Positions 33,380-43,576 of a DNA stretch of 64,000 nt are shown piece after piece. Position 1 is the first letter of the stretch, and the number at the start of each line of letters is the position of its first letter. The stretch is from DASRAU01 sp035638075. Its GTDB lineage: Bacteria > Acidobacteriota > Polarisedimenticolia > Gp22-AA2. The notes under the pieces were generated by a model, which had not been told where the DNA came from, searched no databases, and worked only from the letters and a program-made list of their open reading frames with translations. The stretch is from contig DASRAU010000026.1 of the NCBI GenBank assembly GCA_035638075.1, positions 27,573 to 91,572 of the forward strand, given 5' to 3'. Made by a program: the position numbers and the translations under genes.

Positions 33380-33991
33380 ATGGTCGATCGCCTGCGCGCG
33401 CAGGGGATCCCGGACGGCCCGATCCTCACCGCGTTCGGCGAGGTGCCGCGGCACCTGTTCGTGGACGAGGCGCTGAGCGCCCGCGCCTACGGGGACGAGG
33501 CGCTGCCCCTGGGCTGCGGGCAGACGCTGTCCCATCCGGCCATCGTCGCGCGCATGATCGGACGGCTGGGCATCGAAGCGGGGGACCGCGTGCTCGAGGT
33601 GGGGACCGGCTCCGGCTACGAGGCGGCGATCCTCCGGCGCCTGGGCTGCGAGGTGTTCACCGTCGAGCGGCTCGAGCCGCTCCTCGAGCGGGCGCGCGCC
33701 AACTGGGAGCGCGCCGGCATCGCGGGCGTGAACGCCCGGGCCGGCGACGGCAGCGCCGGCTGGCCTGAGGAGGCCCCCTTCGCGGGGATCGTCGTCAGCG
33801 CCGCGGCGCCGCGCGTGCCGCGCACCCTCCTCGATCAGCTCCCGGTCGGGCGGCGGCTGGTCGTCCCGGTCGGCAGCGCCTTCCAGCAGAAGGTGCGCAC
33901 GCTCGTCCGCACCGAGGCCGGCGCCGAGGTGGAGGACGGAGAGGACTGCCGCTTCGTGCGCCTCATCGGCGCCCATGGGTTCGCCGAATGA
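33380..33991 (+). CDS. pcm: protein-L-isoaspartate O-methyltransferase
   Basis: Repairs isoaspartyl residues using SAM. From the ATG it is 203 residues, with VPRHLFVDEAL, GQTLSHP, the SAM loop VLEVGTGSGYEAAIL and the post-I motif TVERLEPL. The family usually has about ten more N-terminal residues. The in-frame codons from 33341 (CTG, overlapping the surE stop as CTGA) encode RPDDFARRRGRMV, which looks like that missing part. The real start may thus be CTG at 33341. The stop overlaps the rnd ATG by 4 bases. Confidence 0.93.
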   Translation: MVDRLRAQGIPDGPILTAFGEVPRHLFVDEALSARAYGDEALPLGCGQTLSHPAIVARMIGRLGIEAGDRVLEVGTGSGYEAAILRRLGCEVFTVERLEPLLERARANWERAGIAGVNARAGDGSAGWPEEAPFAGIVVSAAAPRVPRTLLDQLPVGRRLVVPVGSAFQQKVRTLVRTEAGAEVEDGEDCRFVRLIGAHGFAE

Positions 33992-35124
33992 GCGCGCCGC
34001 AGCCGCCGACCTGGGTCGACACCGAGCAGGGCCTCGCCGACGCGGCGGCGAAGCTGGCCCGGGCCGAGGCCCTGGCGGTGGACACCGAGGCCGACTCGTT
34101 CTACCACTACTTCCACAAGTGCTGCCTCATCCAGGTCTCGGACGGGCATGAGTCCTGGCTCATCGACTCGATCGCCCTCAAGGATCTGACGGCGCTCGCG
34201 CCGGTGCTCCACGGCGCGCCGTCGAGCAAAGTGCTGCACGCGGCCGAGCAGGACGTGCTCTACCTGCGCCGGGATTTCGGCCTCGAGGTGCGCCCGCTCT
34301 TCGACACGATGATCGCCGCGCAGATCCTCGGCAAGAAATCGGTCGGTCTGGCCGGGCTCCTGCAGGAGTACTTCGCCGTGACCCTCGACAAGGGGTGCCA
34401 GCGGGACGACTGGTCGCGCCGGCCGCTCACCGACCGGCAGCGCGCCTATGCGGCCGAGGACGTCATGCACCTCATCCGGCTGCAGCACGTGCTCGAAGGC
34501 GACCTGCGCGAGCGGGGCCGGCTGGAGTGGGCCCGCGAGGAGTTCGAGCACATCGCCCGCCGGTCGTGGCCGCCGCGTTCGTTCGACCCGGACGACTTCT
34601 GGGGCATCAAGGGGGCGCGCGATCTGGAGCCCACGGCCGCCGCCGCGCTCAAGGAGCTGACCGCGATGCGCGACGAGCGGGCCCGCAACGCCGACGTGCC
34701 GCCGTTCCGCATCGTCTCGGACGAAACGCTCCTGGCGCTGGCGCGCCGCCTGCCGAAGGCCGCGGCCGACCTCGACGGCCTGAAGGGATTCACGCCGCTC
34801 GTGCGGCGCCGCATCGGGCCGCTGGTGCTCGACGCGGTGGCGCGGGCGATGGCCGTCCCCGAGGGGGAGCGGCCGAAGCCGCCGAAAGGGCAGGGGCGGC
34901 GGCGCACCACCGCCTTCCGCGTGCGCGTGGAGCGCCTGCGCGCCTGGCGGCGCGAGCGCGCCGCGGAGCTCGGGCTCGATCCCGGGGTCCTCTTCCCGCA
35001 ATCCACCCTCGACGCGCTCGCCGATCGCGGCATGGCCGCCCTCGACGGCGGGGATCCGATCCCGGGGCTGCGCCGCTGGCGGCGGGCCATCCTCGACCCG
35101 GACGCGGCGCGCCTGCTGGCGTAA
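33988..35124 (+). CDS. rnd: ribonuclease D
   Basis: 3'-5' exoribonuclease for tRNA and stable RNA maturation. The 378-residue protein has DEDDy motifs: VDTEADSF (Exo I), LHAAEQDVLYL (Exo II) and YAAEDVMHL (Exo III, with the Tyr and Asp). Two HRDC-like domains occupy residues 210-370. Its position between pcm and queG, close to three tRNA genes, suits RNA processing. It starts within the pcm stop. Confidence 0.94.
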   Translation: MSAPQPPTWVDTEQGLADAAAKLARAEALAVDTEADSFYHYFHKCCLIQVSDGHESWLIDSIALKDLTALAPVLHGAPSSKVLHAAEQDVLYLRRDFGLEVRPLFDTMIAAQILGKKSVGLAGLLQEYFAVTLDKGCQRDDWSRRPLTDRQRAYAAEDVMHLIRLQHVLEGDLRERGRLEWAREEFEHIARRSWPPRSFDPDDFWGIKGARDLEPTAAAALKELTAMRDERARNADVPPFRIVSDETLLALARRLPKAAADLDGLKGFTPLVRRRIGPLVLDAVARAMAVPEGERPKPPKGQGRRRTTAFRVRVERLRAWRRERAAELGLDPGVLFPQSTLDALADRGMAALDGGDPIPGLRRWRRAILDPDAARLLA

Positions 35125-35130
35125 GCATCC

Positions 35131-36195
35131 ATGTCCCTCGCGCCGCTCGCCGCCCGCCTGCGGCAGCGCGCCGCCGAGATCGGCCTCGGCCCCCTCGGGT
35201 TCGCGCGCATCGGTCCGTCGGCTCACGCCGCGGCGCTTCACGACTGGCTGGCGCGCGGCCGCGGCGCCGGCATGACCTGGTGGATGGAGCGCACGGCGAA
35301 GGACAGCGTCGACCTGACCGTGCGCTTCCCGTGGGCCCGGACCGCCATCGTCGTGGCCCAGCCCTATCTGCCGTATGCCGGCGATCGCCATGAGCAGGAG
35401 GGGCTCGTCCCGCATGTCGCCCGCTACGCCCTCGGACCCGACTATCACGTGACGCTCCTCGAGCGTCTCGAAGCGCTCGAAGCGTTCCTGCGGCGTGAGG
35501 CGCCCGGGGTTGAGAGCCGCGCCTACGTGGACACCGGCGCGATTCTCGAGCGCGAGCTGGCCGCGCGTGCCGGGCTCGGCTGGTTCGGAAAGAGCACGAA
35601 CCTGATCCGGGACGGAGGGCCTTCCTGGTTCCTGATCGGCGAGATCCTCACGAGCCTCGATCTCGAGCCGGGAACGCCGATCGAGGATCGTTGCGGCACC
35701 TGCACGGCCTGCATCGACGACTGCCCGACGGGGGCGATTCTCGAACCATACGTCGTGGACTCGAACCGCTGCATCTCCTACCTGACCATCGAGCTGAAGG
35801 GAAACCTCGGCCCGGGATCGGCAGGGGATCTCGGGGACTGGGTCTTCGGCTGCGACGTCTGCCAGGAGGTCTGCCCCTGGAACCACAAGGCGGAGCCCGT
35901 GGCCGACCCGGCCTTCCTTCCGGGGAGGGTGTTGCGCGAGACGACCCTCGCCGACCTGCTGCGGCTGGACGAAACGGCTTTCGAGACCCGCTTCGAAGGC
36001 ACCCCTTTCGAGCGCCCGGGGCGGCGCGGCGTGCTGCGGAACGCCCTCGCCGTGGCGGCCAACATCTCCGACGAGGCCGCCCTCGGCGCCGCCGAGGGCC
36101 TGCTCAAAGACCCCGATCCCGTCCTCCGCGACGCGGCGGACGAGGCGCTTCGGAGGGCGCGCGGCCCGCGCAACCCCCGTCAATCCGAGGTTTGA
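35131..36195 (+). CDS. queG: epoxyqueuosine reductase
   Basis: Last step of queuosine synthesis in tRNA, using cobalamin and two 4Fe-4S clusters. The 354-residue protein has YVDTGAILERELAARAGLGW and GKSTNLI, then ferredoxin-type motifs CGTCTACIDDCPTGAI and CDVCQEVCPWN, followed by a short HEAT-like C-terminus. It needs B12, as does the mutase at the end of the window. Its stop overlaps the promoter of the next tRNA. Confidence 0.95.
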   Translation: MSLAPLAARLRQRAAEIGLGPLGFARIGPSAHAAALHDWLARGRGAGMTWWMERTAKDSVDLTVRFPWARTAIVVAQPYLPYAGDRHEQEGLVPHVARYALGPDYHVTLLERLEALEAFLRREAPGVESRAYVDTGAILERELAARAGLGWFGKSTNLIRDGGPSWFLIGEILTSLDLEPGTPIEDRCGTCTACIDDCPTGAILEPYVVDSNRCISYLTIELKGNLGPGSAGDLGDWVFGCDVCQEVCPWNHKAEPVADPAFLPGRVLRETTLADLLRLDETAFETRFEGTPFERPGRRGVLRNALAVAANISDEAALGAAEGLLKDPDPVLRDAADEALRRARGPRNPRQSEV

Positions 36196-36221
36196 CGCAA
36201 AGGAAATGGGCGTGCTATAAG
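36192..36221 (+). promoter_or_regulatory. sigma-70 promoter for tRNA-Pro(CGG) and downstream genes
   Basis: TTGACG (36192-36197), 18-base spacer, TATAAG (36216-36221). Transcription would begin near 36228, 15 bases before the tRNA. The -35 overlaps the queG stop codon. Confidence 0.7.
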
Positions 36222-36241
36222 GGCGCCTCGCTCAAGCAAGG

Positions 36242-36319
<78 letters not shown>

Positions 36320-36331
36320 TGCCGGGACCCC

Positions 36332-36604
36332 ATGACGGCGAAACGCCTGCTGATTCGAGGCATCGTTCAGGGGGTCGGCTTCCGTTATTTCGCCGAGCGG
36401 GCGGCCCGGCACCGCGGCCTGCGAGGCTGGGTGAGGAACCTGGTCGACGGCAGGGTCGAAGCGGTGGCCGCGGGCGAGGCGGAGGACCTCGCGACCTTCA
36501 TCGCGGACCTGCGGCAGGGCCCGGCGGCCGGCCGCGTGGACGGGATCGAGGTCAGCGAGACGACGCTCGAGGAGACGGTGACGCGCTTTGAAATCCGACA
36601 CTGA
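36332..36604 (+). CDS. acyP: acylphosphatase
   Basis: 90 residues, the normal size. Hydrolyses acyl-phosphates. The catalytic Arg is in GIVQGVGFRYF and the Asn in LRGWVRNLVDGRVE; the VEAVAAGE strand is typical. The ATG at 36332 is preferred because an upstream start would lie inside the tRNA. The short gap to the tRNA implies a shared transcript. The end overlaps the apt start by 17 bases if the TTG start is used. Confidence 0.93.
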   Translation: MTAKRLLIRGIVQGVGFRYFAERAARHRGLRGWVRNLVDGRVEAVAAGEAEDLATFIADLRQGPAAGRVDGIEVSETTLEETVTRFEIRH

Positions 36605-37136
36605 CCGTTCCCCGCGCAGCCACGTGGATCTCCGCAGCCTGATCCGGGACGTGCCCGATTTCCCCAAGCCGGGCATCCTCTTCCGCGACATCACGCCCCT
36701 GCTCCAGGATTCCGAGGCCCTGCGCGAGGCGCTCGACAGGCTGGCGCTGCCCTTCCGCAAGAGCGGCATCACCAAGGTGGTGGGGATCGAATCGCGCGGC
36801 TACATCTTCGCGCCGGCGATCGCCATGAGCCTGGGCGCCGGCTTCGTGCCGGTGCGCAAGCCCGGGAAGCTCCCGTGGAAGACGGCCTCGGAGGAGTACG
36901 CGCTCGAGTACGGCAAGGACCGTCTCGAGATCCACGTCGACAGCCTGGCGCGCGGCGAGCGGGTGCTCATCGTGGACGACCTGCTGGCGACCGGCGGCAC
37001 CGCCGCGGCGACCCGCAAGCTGGCGGAGCGGCTGGGGGCGGAAGTGGTGGGCGCCGGGTTCCTCGTGGAACTGACCTTCCTCGAGGGGCGGGCGCGTCTG
37101 CTGGGCATGGACGTCATGAGCCTCATCCAGTTCTGA
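36588..37136 (+). CDS. apt: adenine phosphoribosyltransferase
   Basis: Salvages adenine to AMP with PRPP. The 182-residue protein has IRDVPDFPKPGILFRDITP, GIESRGYIFAPAIA, VRKPGKLPW and the PRPP loop VLIVDDLLATGGTAAA. The start shown is TTG at 36588; GTG at 36624 would give a 170-residue protein closer to the family length. Neither has a strong ribosome site, so translation may depend on acyP. It ends 15 bases before tRNA-Arg. Confidence 0.94.
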   Translation: MKSDTDRSPRSHVDLRSLIRDVPDFPKPGILFRDITPLLQDSEALREALDRLALPFRKSGITKVVGIESRGYIFAPAIAMSLGAGFVPVRKPGKLPWKTASEEYALEYGKDRLEIHVDSLARGERVLIVDDLLATGGTAAATRKLAERLGAEVVGAGFLVELTFLEGRARLLGMDVMSLIQF

Positions 37137-37151
37137 GGCCGCGGCGCCGAC

Positions 37152-37228
37152 GGGCCTGTAGCTCAGATGGATAGAGCGGCGGATTCCTAATCCGTAGGTC
37201 GGCAGTTCAATTCTGCCCAGGCCCACCA
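37152..37228 (+). tRNA. tRNA-Arg, anticodon CCU
   Basis: 77 bases with encoded CCA. Acceptor stem GGGCCTG/CAGGCCC, D arm GCTCAGATGGATAGAGC, anticodon stem GCGGA/TCCGT with loop TTCCTAA (anticodon CCT, reads AGG), T arm CAGTTCAATTCTG. It lies 15 bases after apt and 42 before the TPR gene, so it is probably cut from a longer transcript. Confidence 0.97.
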
Positions 37229-37270
37229 CGCGGCGCGCCGGGAGCGGTTTTCGAAGTCGGGGAGAGCACG

Positions 37271-37996
37271 ATGAAGAAGGAAGAACGGCACCAGATCAAG
37301 CGCAACGACCTGGCCTCCGCGATGGAGTCGGCGGCCGATTATGTCGGCGAGAACCGCCGCTCGGTGACGATGATGGCGGCGATCGGCGTCGCGGTCCTCG
37401 TCCTCGGCTTCGCCGGCCGGGCCTGGTGGGCCAACCGCCAGGGCGAGGGGGCGCGCCGCGTCGGCGACCTCATCACCGCCGCCAACGGCTCGATCGTCGC
37501 GACCGTCGAGGACCTGGGGAACAACCGGGCCGGCGTGCCGACCTTCACCTCCACCGAGGAGCGCTCGAAAAAGGTCGTCGATCTCGCCGACGCCATCCTC
37601 AAGAACGGCGGATCCTCGAACGCGGTCCTGACCGCGCAGCTCTACAAGGGATCGGCGCTCGCCGATCTCGGCAAAGCGGACGACGCGGCCACGGCGCTGG
37701 AGGCGGTGGTCAAGCAGGATCCGGAGGGGCTTCTCGGCGGCTCGGCCCGGCTGCGGCTGGCCCGCCTGCGCGAGGCGCAGGGACGCCCGGCCGACGCGCT
37801 GACGCTCTACCAGCAGATCGCGTCCGATGCGTCGGGATCGATGCCACCCGAGGAGGGGCTCCTGGGGGCGGCCCGCTGCCAGGAGGCGCTGGGGCAGAAG
37901 GATGCCGCGGCGGCCAGTTACAGGAGCCTGCTCGACAAGTACCCCGACTCGGAGTACGCCGCCGAGGCGCGCACGAAGACCGGCGCGTCCTCCTAA
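37271..37996 (+). CDS. single-pass membrane TPR protein (YfgM-like)
   Basis: 241 residues. A charged cytoplasmic start (KKEERHQIKRNDL) is followed by one membrane helix at about 34-50 and a periplasmic part with TPR-like repeats (SALADLGKADDAATALEAVV, then LTLYQQIASDA and SYRSLLDKYPDSEYA). This layout matches YfgM/tetratricopeptide_2 proteins that assist the Sec translocon. The ancillary role is inferred from architecture. Confidence 0.75.
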   Translation: MKKEERHQIKRNDLASAMESAADYVGENRRSVTMMAAIGVAVLVLGFAGRAWWANRQGEGARRVGDLITAANGSIVATVEDLGNNRAGVPTFTSTEERSKKVVDLADAILKNGGSSNAVLTAQLYKGSALADLGKADDAATALEAVVKQDPEGLLGGSARLRLARLREAQGRPADALTLYQQIASDASGSMPPEEGLLGAARCQEALGQKDAAAASYRSLLDKYPDSEYAAEARTKTGASS

Positions 37997-38021
37997 CCAG
38001 ATCCGAAGCGCGTTTTTCCCG

Positions 38022-38453
38022 CTAGAAAGGAATGTCGTCGTCGGGCGGAGCCTCGTCCATCACGACATCCGGCCCGGGAGAGCCGCCACCGCGCATCTCG
38101 CCGCCGCCTTCGCCCATCCCGCCGGCGCGGCCGAGCATCACCAGGCGCTGCGCCTTGATCTCGACCGTGGTCCGCTTGTTCCCCTCGCGGTCGTCCCACT
38201 GGCGCGTCTGGATCGAGCCCTCGATGTAGACCTGCTTCCCCTTGCTGAGGTGCTCCTTGGCGATCTCGGCCGTCTTGCCCCAGACGACGATGCGGTGCCA
38301 CTCGGTGCGCTCCTGCCGCGCCCCCGACTTGTCGTTCCACACTTCGTTCGTGGCGAGCGTGAAGTTCGCGACCGCCGCGCCGCCCTGGGTGTAGCGCACC
38401 TCCGGGTCGCGACCGAGATTGCCGACGAGGATGACTTTGTTGACGCTGCCCAT
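38022..38453 (-). CDS. ssb: single-stranded DNA-binding protein
   Basis: 143 residues. N-terminal OB fold with KVILVGNLGRDPEVRYT, NFTLATNE and TEWHRIVVWG, a Gly/Met-rich linker, and the acidic protein-interaction tip DDDIPF. The start at 38453 is chosen because AGGGGG lies about 8 bases before it and the OB fold begins at once. It is divergent from murJ. Confidence 0.97.
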   Translation of the reverse strand: MGSVNKVILVGNLGRDPEVRYTQGGAAVANFTLATNEVWNDKSGARQERTEWHRIVVWGKTAEIAKEHLSKGKQVYIEGSIQTRQWDDREGNKRTTVEIKAQRLVMLGRAGGMGEGGGEMRGGGSPGPDVVMDEAPPDDDIPF

Positions 38454-38543
38454 CTCTTGCCCCCTGTCTCCGATGGCTCTCGTGTGGCGCACAGCCTACC
38501 ACTACCGCCGATTCCGCGCGCCCGCTCGACGGTGGGATCGGCG

Positions 38544-38573
38544 TTGAATCCATCCGGAGCGATGACTTAGACT
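38544..38573 (+). promoter_or_regulatory. sigma-70 promoter for murJ-dtd-xerD
   Basis: TTGAAT (38544-38549), 18-base spacer, TAGACT (38568-38573). The expected start near 38580 leaves a 20-base leader holding the GGAGG site before the GTG. Confidence 0.55.
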
Positions 38574-38599
38574 CCGCGCGCTCTCGGAGGGACCCGCCG

Positions 38600-40177
38600 G
38601 TGCAGGAAGGCGATCACAAGCTGCTTCGCGCCGCCGGCTCGATGAGCATGATGACGATGCTCAGCCGGGTGGCGGGGTATTTCCGCGACCGGCTGCAGGC
38701 GGAGCTGCTCGGCGCCGCCGCGACCTACTCGGCCGACGCTTTCATCATCGCCTACCGCATCCCAAATCTCCTACGCCGGCTGGTCGCGGAGGGAGCGCTC
38801 ACCTCCGCCTTCGTTCCCACCTTCACGCGCTACATGAAGCGCGGGGACGACGCGGCGATGTGGCGCTTCGCCGCCTCGGTCGGATCGATCCTCACGGCGG
38901 TGCTCGGAATCCTGGTGGTCGGCGGCGTCCTGATGTCGCCGCTCATCGTGCACGGCCTCGCGTGGGGCTACGGGGACACGCCGGGGAAGATCGAGCTGAC
39001 CGTCGCGCTCAACCGGGTGATGTGGCCGTACATCTTCTTCATCTCGCTGTCGGCGCTCGCGGCGGCGATCCTGAATGCCTTCGGGTCGTTCGCGCTGCCC
39101 GCCTTCACGCCGGTCCTGCTGAACCTGTCGATCATCGGCTGCGGGCTGCTGTTCCGGCACTCGTTCCGCGACCCGGCCTTCGGGCTGGCGACGGGCGTCC
39201 TCGTCGGCGGCGTGCTGCAGCTCGTCATCCAGGTCCCGGCGCTCCTGCGTCACGGCTTCCGCTTCGAGTGGCCGCGCCCGCTCGATCGCGACGGCGTGCG
39301 CGAGGTCGGGCGCCTGATGCTGCCGCGCCTGTTCGGGGTCGGCATCACGCAGATCAACCTGGTGGTCGACTCGCTGTTCGCGACCTCGCTGCGCGAGGGA
39401 AGCGCTTCCTTCCTGTATTACGCCAACCGCGTGACCGAGCTGACCCTCGGCGTCTTCGGCATCAGCCTGTCGACCGTGATCCTGCCCACGCTGTCGAAGG
39501 CCGCGGTGGAAGGGGATCGCGAGGAAGTGCTGCGAACGCTCTCCACGGCGATGCGTCTTCTCCTTTTCGTCACGATCCCCGCGACCACGGGACTCATCCT
39601 CTTGCGGATGCCGATCATCCACGTGCTGTTCGAGAACGGAAAGTTCGGCGCCGACGACACCCGCTTCACCGCCGAGGCGCTCGCCTGCTACAGCCTGGGG
39701 CTGCTGCCGTACGCGGCGGTGAACGTGCTGGCGACGGCGTTCTACGCGCATCGCGACACCCGCACGCCGGTGAAGGTGGGGCTCGCAACGTTCAGCCTGC
39801 ACCTCGGATTGAACTTCGCGCTGCGCGGTCCCCTGCAGCACAGCGGCATCGCGCTCTCGACGGCGCTCAGCGCTTTTGTCGATGCGGCGCTCCTGGGGTT
39901 CCTGCTGCGCCGCCGCTTCGGCGAGTTCATCGATCGTCCGGTGCGCGCCTGCCTGCTGCGGACGGTGCTCGCCGCCGGCACCATGGCCGGAACCCTTCTG
40001 CTGCTGCGACCGTACCTCGATCCGTTCGCGCACCAGGGATTCCCGGTGAAGCTGGCGTTCCTCATGGCGCTCATCTCTTCGGGGTGGACGGTGTACATCC
40101 TGACGGCGCTCGTGACCGGCAGCGGCGAGCTGAAGCTCGTCGCCTCGGCTTTCCTGCGCCGCCGGGGCCGCTCGTGA
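38600..40177 (+). CDS. murJ: lipid II flippase MurJ
   Basis: Moves lipid II across the inner membrane for peptidoglycan synthesis. 525 residues, about 14 hydrophobic segments. Family signatures include MLSRVAGYFRDRL near residue 20, AYRIPNLLRRLVAEGALTSA and SKAAVEGDREEVLRTL. Start is GTG at 38600 with GGAGG 10 bases before it. dtd and xerD follow. Confidence 0.96.
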   Translation: MQEGDHKLLRAAGSMSMMTMLSRVAGYFRDRLQAELLGAAATYSADAFIIAYRIPNLLRRLVAEGALTSAFVPTFTRYMKRGDDAAMWRFAASVGSILTAVLGILVVGGVLMSPLIVHGLAWGYGDTPGKIELTVALNRVMWPYIFFISLSALAAAILNAFGSFALPAFTPVLLNLSIIGCGLLFRHSFRDPAFGLATGVLVGGVLQLVIQVPALLRHGFRFEWPRPLDRDGVREVGRLMLPRLFGVGITQINLVVDSLFATSLREGSASFLYYANRVTELTLGVFGISLSTVILPTLSKAAVEGDREEVLRTLSTAMRLLLFVTIPATTGLILLRMPIIHVLFENGKFGADDTRFTAEALACYSLGLLPYAAVNVLATAFYAHRDTRTPVKVGLATFSLHLGLNFALRGPLQHSGIALSTALSAFVDAALLGFLLRRRFGEFIDRPVRACLLRTVLAAGTMAGTLLLLRPYLDPFAHQGFPVKLAFLMALISSGWTVYILTALVTGSGELKLVASAFLRRRGRS

Positions 40178-40202
40178 GGCGACGCGTGCGCCGGAGCGCG
40201 CG

Positions 40203-40649
40203 GTGATCGCCGTGGTCCAGCGCGTGTCGCGGGCCTCGGTGCGCGTGGCGGGGGAGACGGTCGGTGAAATCGGCGCGGGACTCCTGGTGCTCGTCGCCAT
40301 CGAGCGCGACGACGACGAGAAGCACCTTGACTGGCTTTCGGCCAAGGTGGTAGAGATGCGCGTCTTCAACGACAGCGACGGTCGCATGAATCGTTCGGCT
40401 CTCGAGGTGGGGGCGGATCTCCTCATCGTGTCGCAATTCACGCTGGCAGGGGACCTGAGCCGGGGACGCAGGCCGGGGTTCGAGTACGCCGCGCCGCCGG
40501 ACCAGGCGCGCGTGCTGTTCGACGCCTTCGTCGAGCGCCTGCGCAGGACACCGCTCAAGGTCGAGACCGGGCGGTTCCGCGAGCACATGGATGTCGAGCT
40601 CGTGAACGACGGCCCCGTCACCTTCGTCCTGCGCCATCCCGTCCCGTGA
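40203..40649 (+). CDS. dtd: D-aminoacyl-tRNA deacylase
   Basis: Removes D-amino acids wrongly attached to tRNA. The 148-residue protein starts IAVVQRVSRASVRV and has the active-site strands LLIVSQFTLAGDL and NDGPVTFVL. The C-terminal Gly-Pro motif is intact. GTG at 40203; its stop overlaps the xerD GTG by 4 bases. Confidence 0.96.
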   Translation: MIAVVQRVSRASVRVAGETVGEIGAGLLVLVAIERDDDEKHLDWLSAKVVEMRVFNDSDGRMNRSALEVGADLLIVSQFTLAGDLSRGRRPGFEYAAPPDQARVLFDAFVERLRRTPLKVETGRFREHMDVELVNDGPVTFVLRHPVP

Positions 40650-41536
40650 AGAACCGCGGCGTGATCGACGAGTACCTCCACCACCTGACAGCGGAGCGGG
40701 GGATGGCCGCGAACACGGTCATCGCCTATCGCCAGGACCTGCAGAAGTTCGAGCGCTTCCTCGAGCGCAAGGGACGCACGGCCCGGCAGGTGAAGCGCGG
40801 CGAGATCGACGAGTTCACGCGCACGCTCTCCTCGAACGGCCTGCAGTCCACCTCGGTGGCCCGGAATCTCAACGCCGTGCGCGGCTTCTACCGGTACCTT
40901 CTGGCGACGAAGGTCGTGACGAGCGATCCGACGGCGCAGGTGCGCCCGCCGCGCACCTCCAAGCGCCTGCCGCGCTTCCTGACGCTCGAGGAGATCGATC
41001 GACTCATCGCCGCCCCCGACACGGCCACGCCCCTCGGGCGGCGCGACAGCGCGATGCTCGAGCTGCTGTTCGCCACCGGCATCCGGGTCTCGGAGCTGAT
41101 CTCGCTGCGGCTGCGCGATGCGAACTTCGACACGAAGATCCTGTGCTGCATCGGGAAGGGGAGCAAGGAGCGTCTCGTCCCGATCAACGGGGCCGCCCTC
41201 GACCGTCTGCGCCTGTACCTGACGACGACGCGGCCGTCGCTCCTGCGCGGGCAGAAGCACCAGGCGCTGTTCCTGAACAATCGCGGCGGCGCGATGACCC
41301 GCCAGGGACTCTGGAAGATCCTGAAGGACCACGGCGCCGCCGCCGGGCTGCGCGGACGGCTCAGCCCGCACGTCATCCGCCACACGTTCGCGACGCACCT
41401 GCTCGAGCGCGGCGCCGATCTGCGGTCGGTGCAGGTGATGCTCGGTCACAGTGATATTTCCACGACGCAGATCTACACGCACGTCAACAAGGATCGGTTG
41501 AAGCGCGTGTATCGGAAAACCCACCCGCGCGCCTGA
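40646..41536 (+). CDS. xerD: tyrosine recombinase XerC/XerD
   Basis: Resolves chromosome dimers at dif with FtsK. The 296-residue protein has a SAM-like N-terminal core-binding domain and a catalytic domain with Arg in ATGIRVSELISL, Lys in GKGSKERLVP, HVIRHTFATHLL (His and Arg) and LGHSDISTTQIYTH (His and Tyr). Its place in a housekeeping operon and lack of repeats nearby argue for Xer rather than a phage integrase. XerC and XerD cannot be separated with certainty. Confidence 0.9.
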   Translation: MKNRGVIDEYLHHLTAERGMAANTVIAYRQDLQKFERFLERKGRTARQVKRGEIDEFTRTLSSNGLQSTSVARNLNAVRGFYRYLLATKVVTSDPTAQVRPPRTSKRLPRFLTLEEIDRLIAAPDTATPLGRRDSAMLELLFATGIRVSELISLRLRDANFDTKILCCIGKGSKERLVPINGAALDRLRLYLTTTRPSLLRGQKHQALFLNNRGGAMTRQGLWKILKDHGAAAGLRGRLSPHVIRHTFATHLLERGADLRSVQVMLGHSDISTTQIYTHVNKDRLKRVYRKTHPRA

Positions 41537-41713
41537 AGTCACCTCCACCCGACAACGCGCGTCTCGCGCGCGGAACGTCGCAACACCTCTTCCGTTGACG
41601 CCCCCGAGAGCGCCTGCACCACGGCGTCGCGCGCGGGCGGAGATCGGACTGCGGTTGTGGGGCATTGCTTTTTCGTTGCTTGACGGTGGGTCGCTGTGTT
41701 CGAATGAACGACG

Positions 41714-42676
<963 letters not shown>

Positions 42677-43490
42677 GCGTTTTCTTCGCCTCCTCCCACA
42701 ACGCCTCCATGCGATCGCGGTGCTCCGGCGCGGGCTCGAGGCCTTCGCGGCGCAGCCCTTCCTCCACGTAGCGGAAGCGATCCAGGAACTTCCGGTTCGC
42801 CTCCTGCAGGACCTGCTCCGGATCGAGGTCGGCCTGGCGGGCGACGTTGGCGAGCGTGAACAGCAGGTCGCCGATCTCCTCGGCCACCGCCTCCCGATTG
42901 CCGCGCGCCTGCGCTTCTTTGAGCTCCGCCAGCTCCTCCTCGACCTTGGACCAGAGAGAGGCGCCGTCCGGCCAGTCGAACCCGACGCGGGCCGCCTTCG
43001 CCGACAGCCGCAGCGCTTTGAGGAGCGCCGGCAGACCCGGCGGGACCGACGCGAACATCGAGCCGCCCCCGCGGCGGCGCCGCTCCTCGCTCTTGATCTC
43101 CTCCCACTGGCGCAGCACCTCGGCGGAGGTGTCGAGACGCTCCTCCCCGAACACGTGCGGATGGCGGCGGACCAGCTTGTCGGCCCCGGCGCGCATGACC
43201 TCTTCGAAGTCGAACGCCCCCTGCTCCTCGGCGATGCGGCTCTGGAAGACGATCTGCAGCAGGAGATCCCCGAGCTCCTCCTTGAGTCCGGGGAGGTCGT
43301 CCCGGTCGATGGCGTCGATGACCTCGTACGACTCTTCGACGAGGAACGTCCGGAGCGTGGCGAGGGTCTGCTCGCGATCCCAGGGGCAGCCGTCGGGTCC
43401 GCGCAGGCGCGCCAGGATCTCCCGCAGCCGGATGGCTTCCGACATTCTTTCCTCCCGCGCGCTGCACGCGATTCCGGACGCGTGCGCTTC

Positions 43491-43519
43491 TTGTCACGGC
43501 GTCGGCGCCGATGCTACCA
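43491..43519 (+). promoter_or_regulatory. sigma-70 promoter for the DUF1844-TPR-DUF4388 genes
   Basis: TTGTCA (43491-43496), 17-base spacer, TACCAT (43514-43519). Transcription would start near 43526, about 50 bases before the ATG at 43577. It is divergent from mazG. Confidence 0.55.
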
Positions 43520-43576
43520 TCCGCCGCGCCGTCCGGGGATGATCGAGCCTTCGGCGCAGCCCATGAAAGTCATTCC

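Noticed and set aside
40646..41536. A phage or island integrase
   Set aside because: The tyrosine recombinase overlaps dtd in a housekeeping operon, has the length and motifs of XerC/D, and no attachment repeats, tRNA target or phage genes are beside it.
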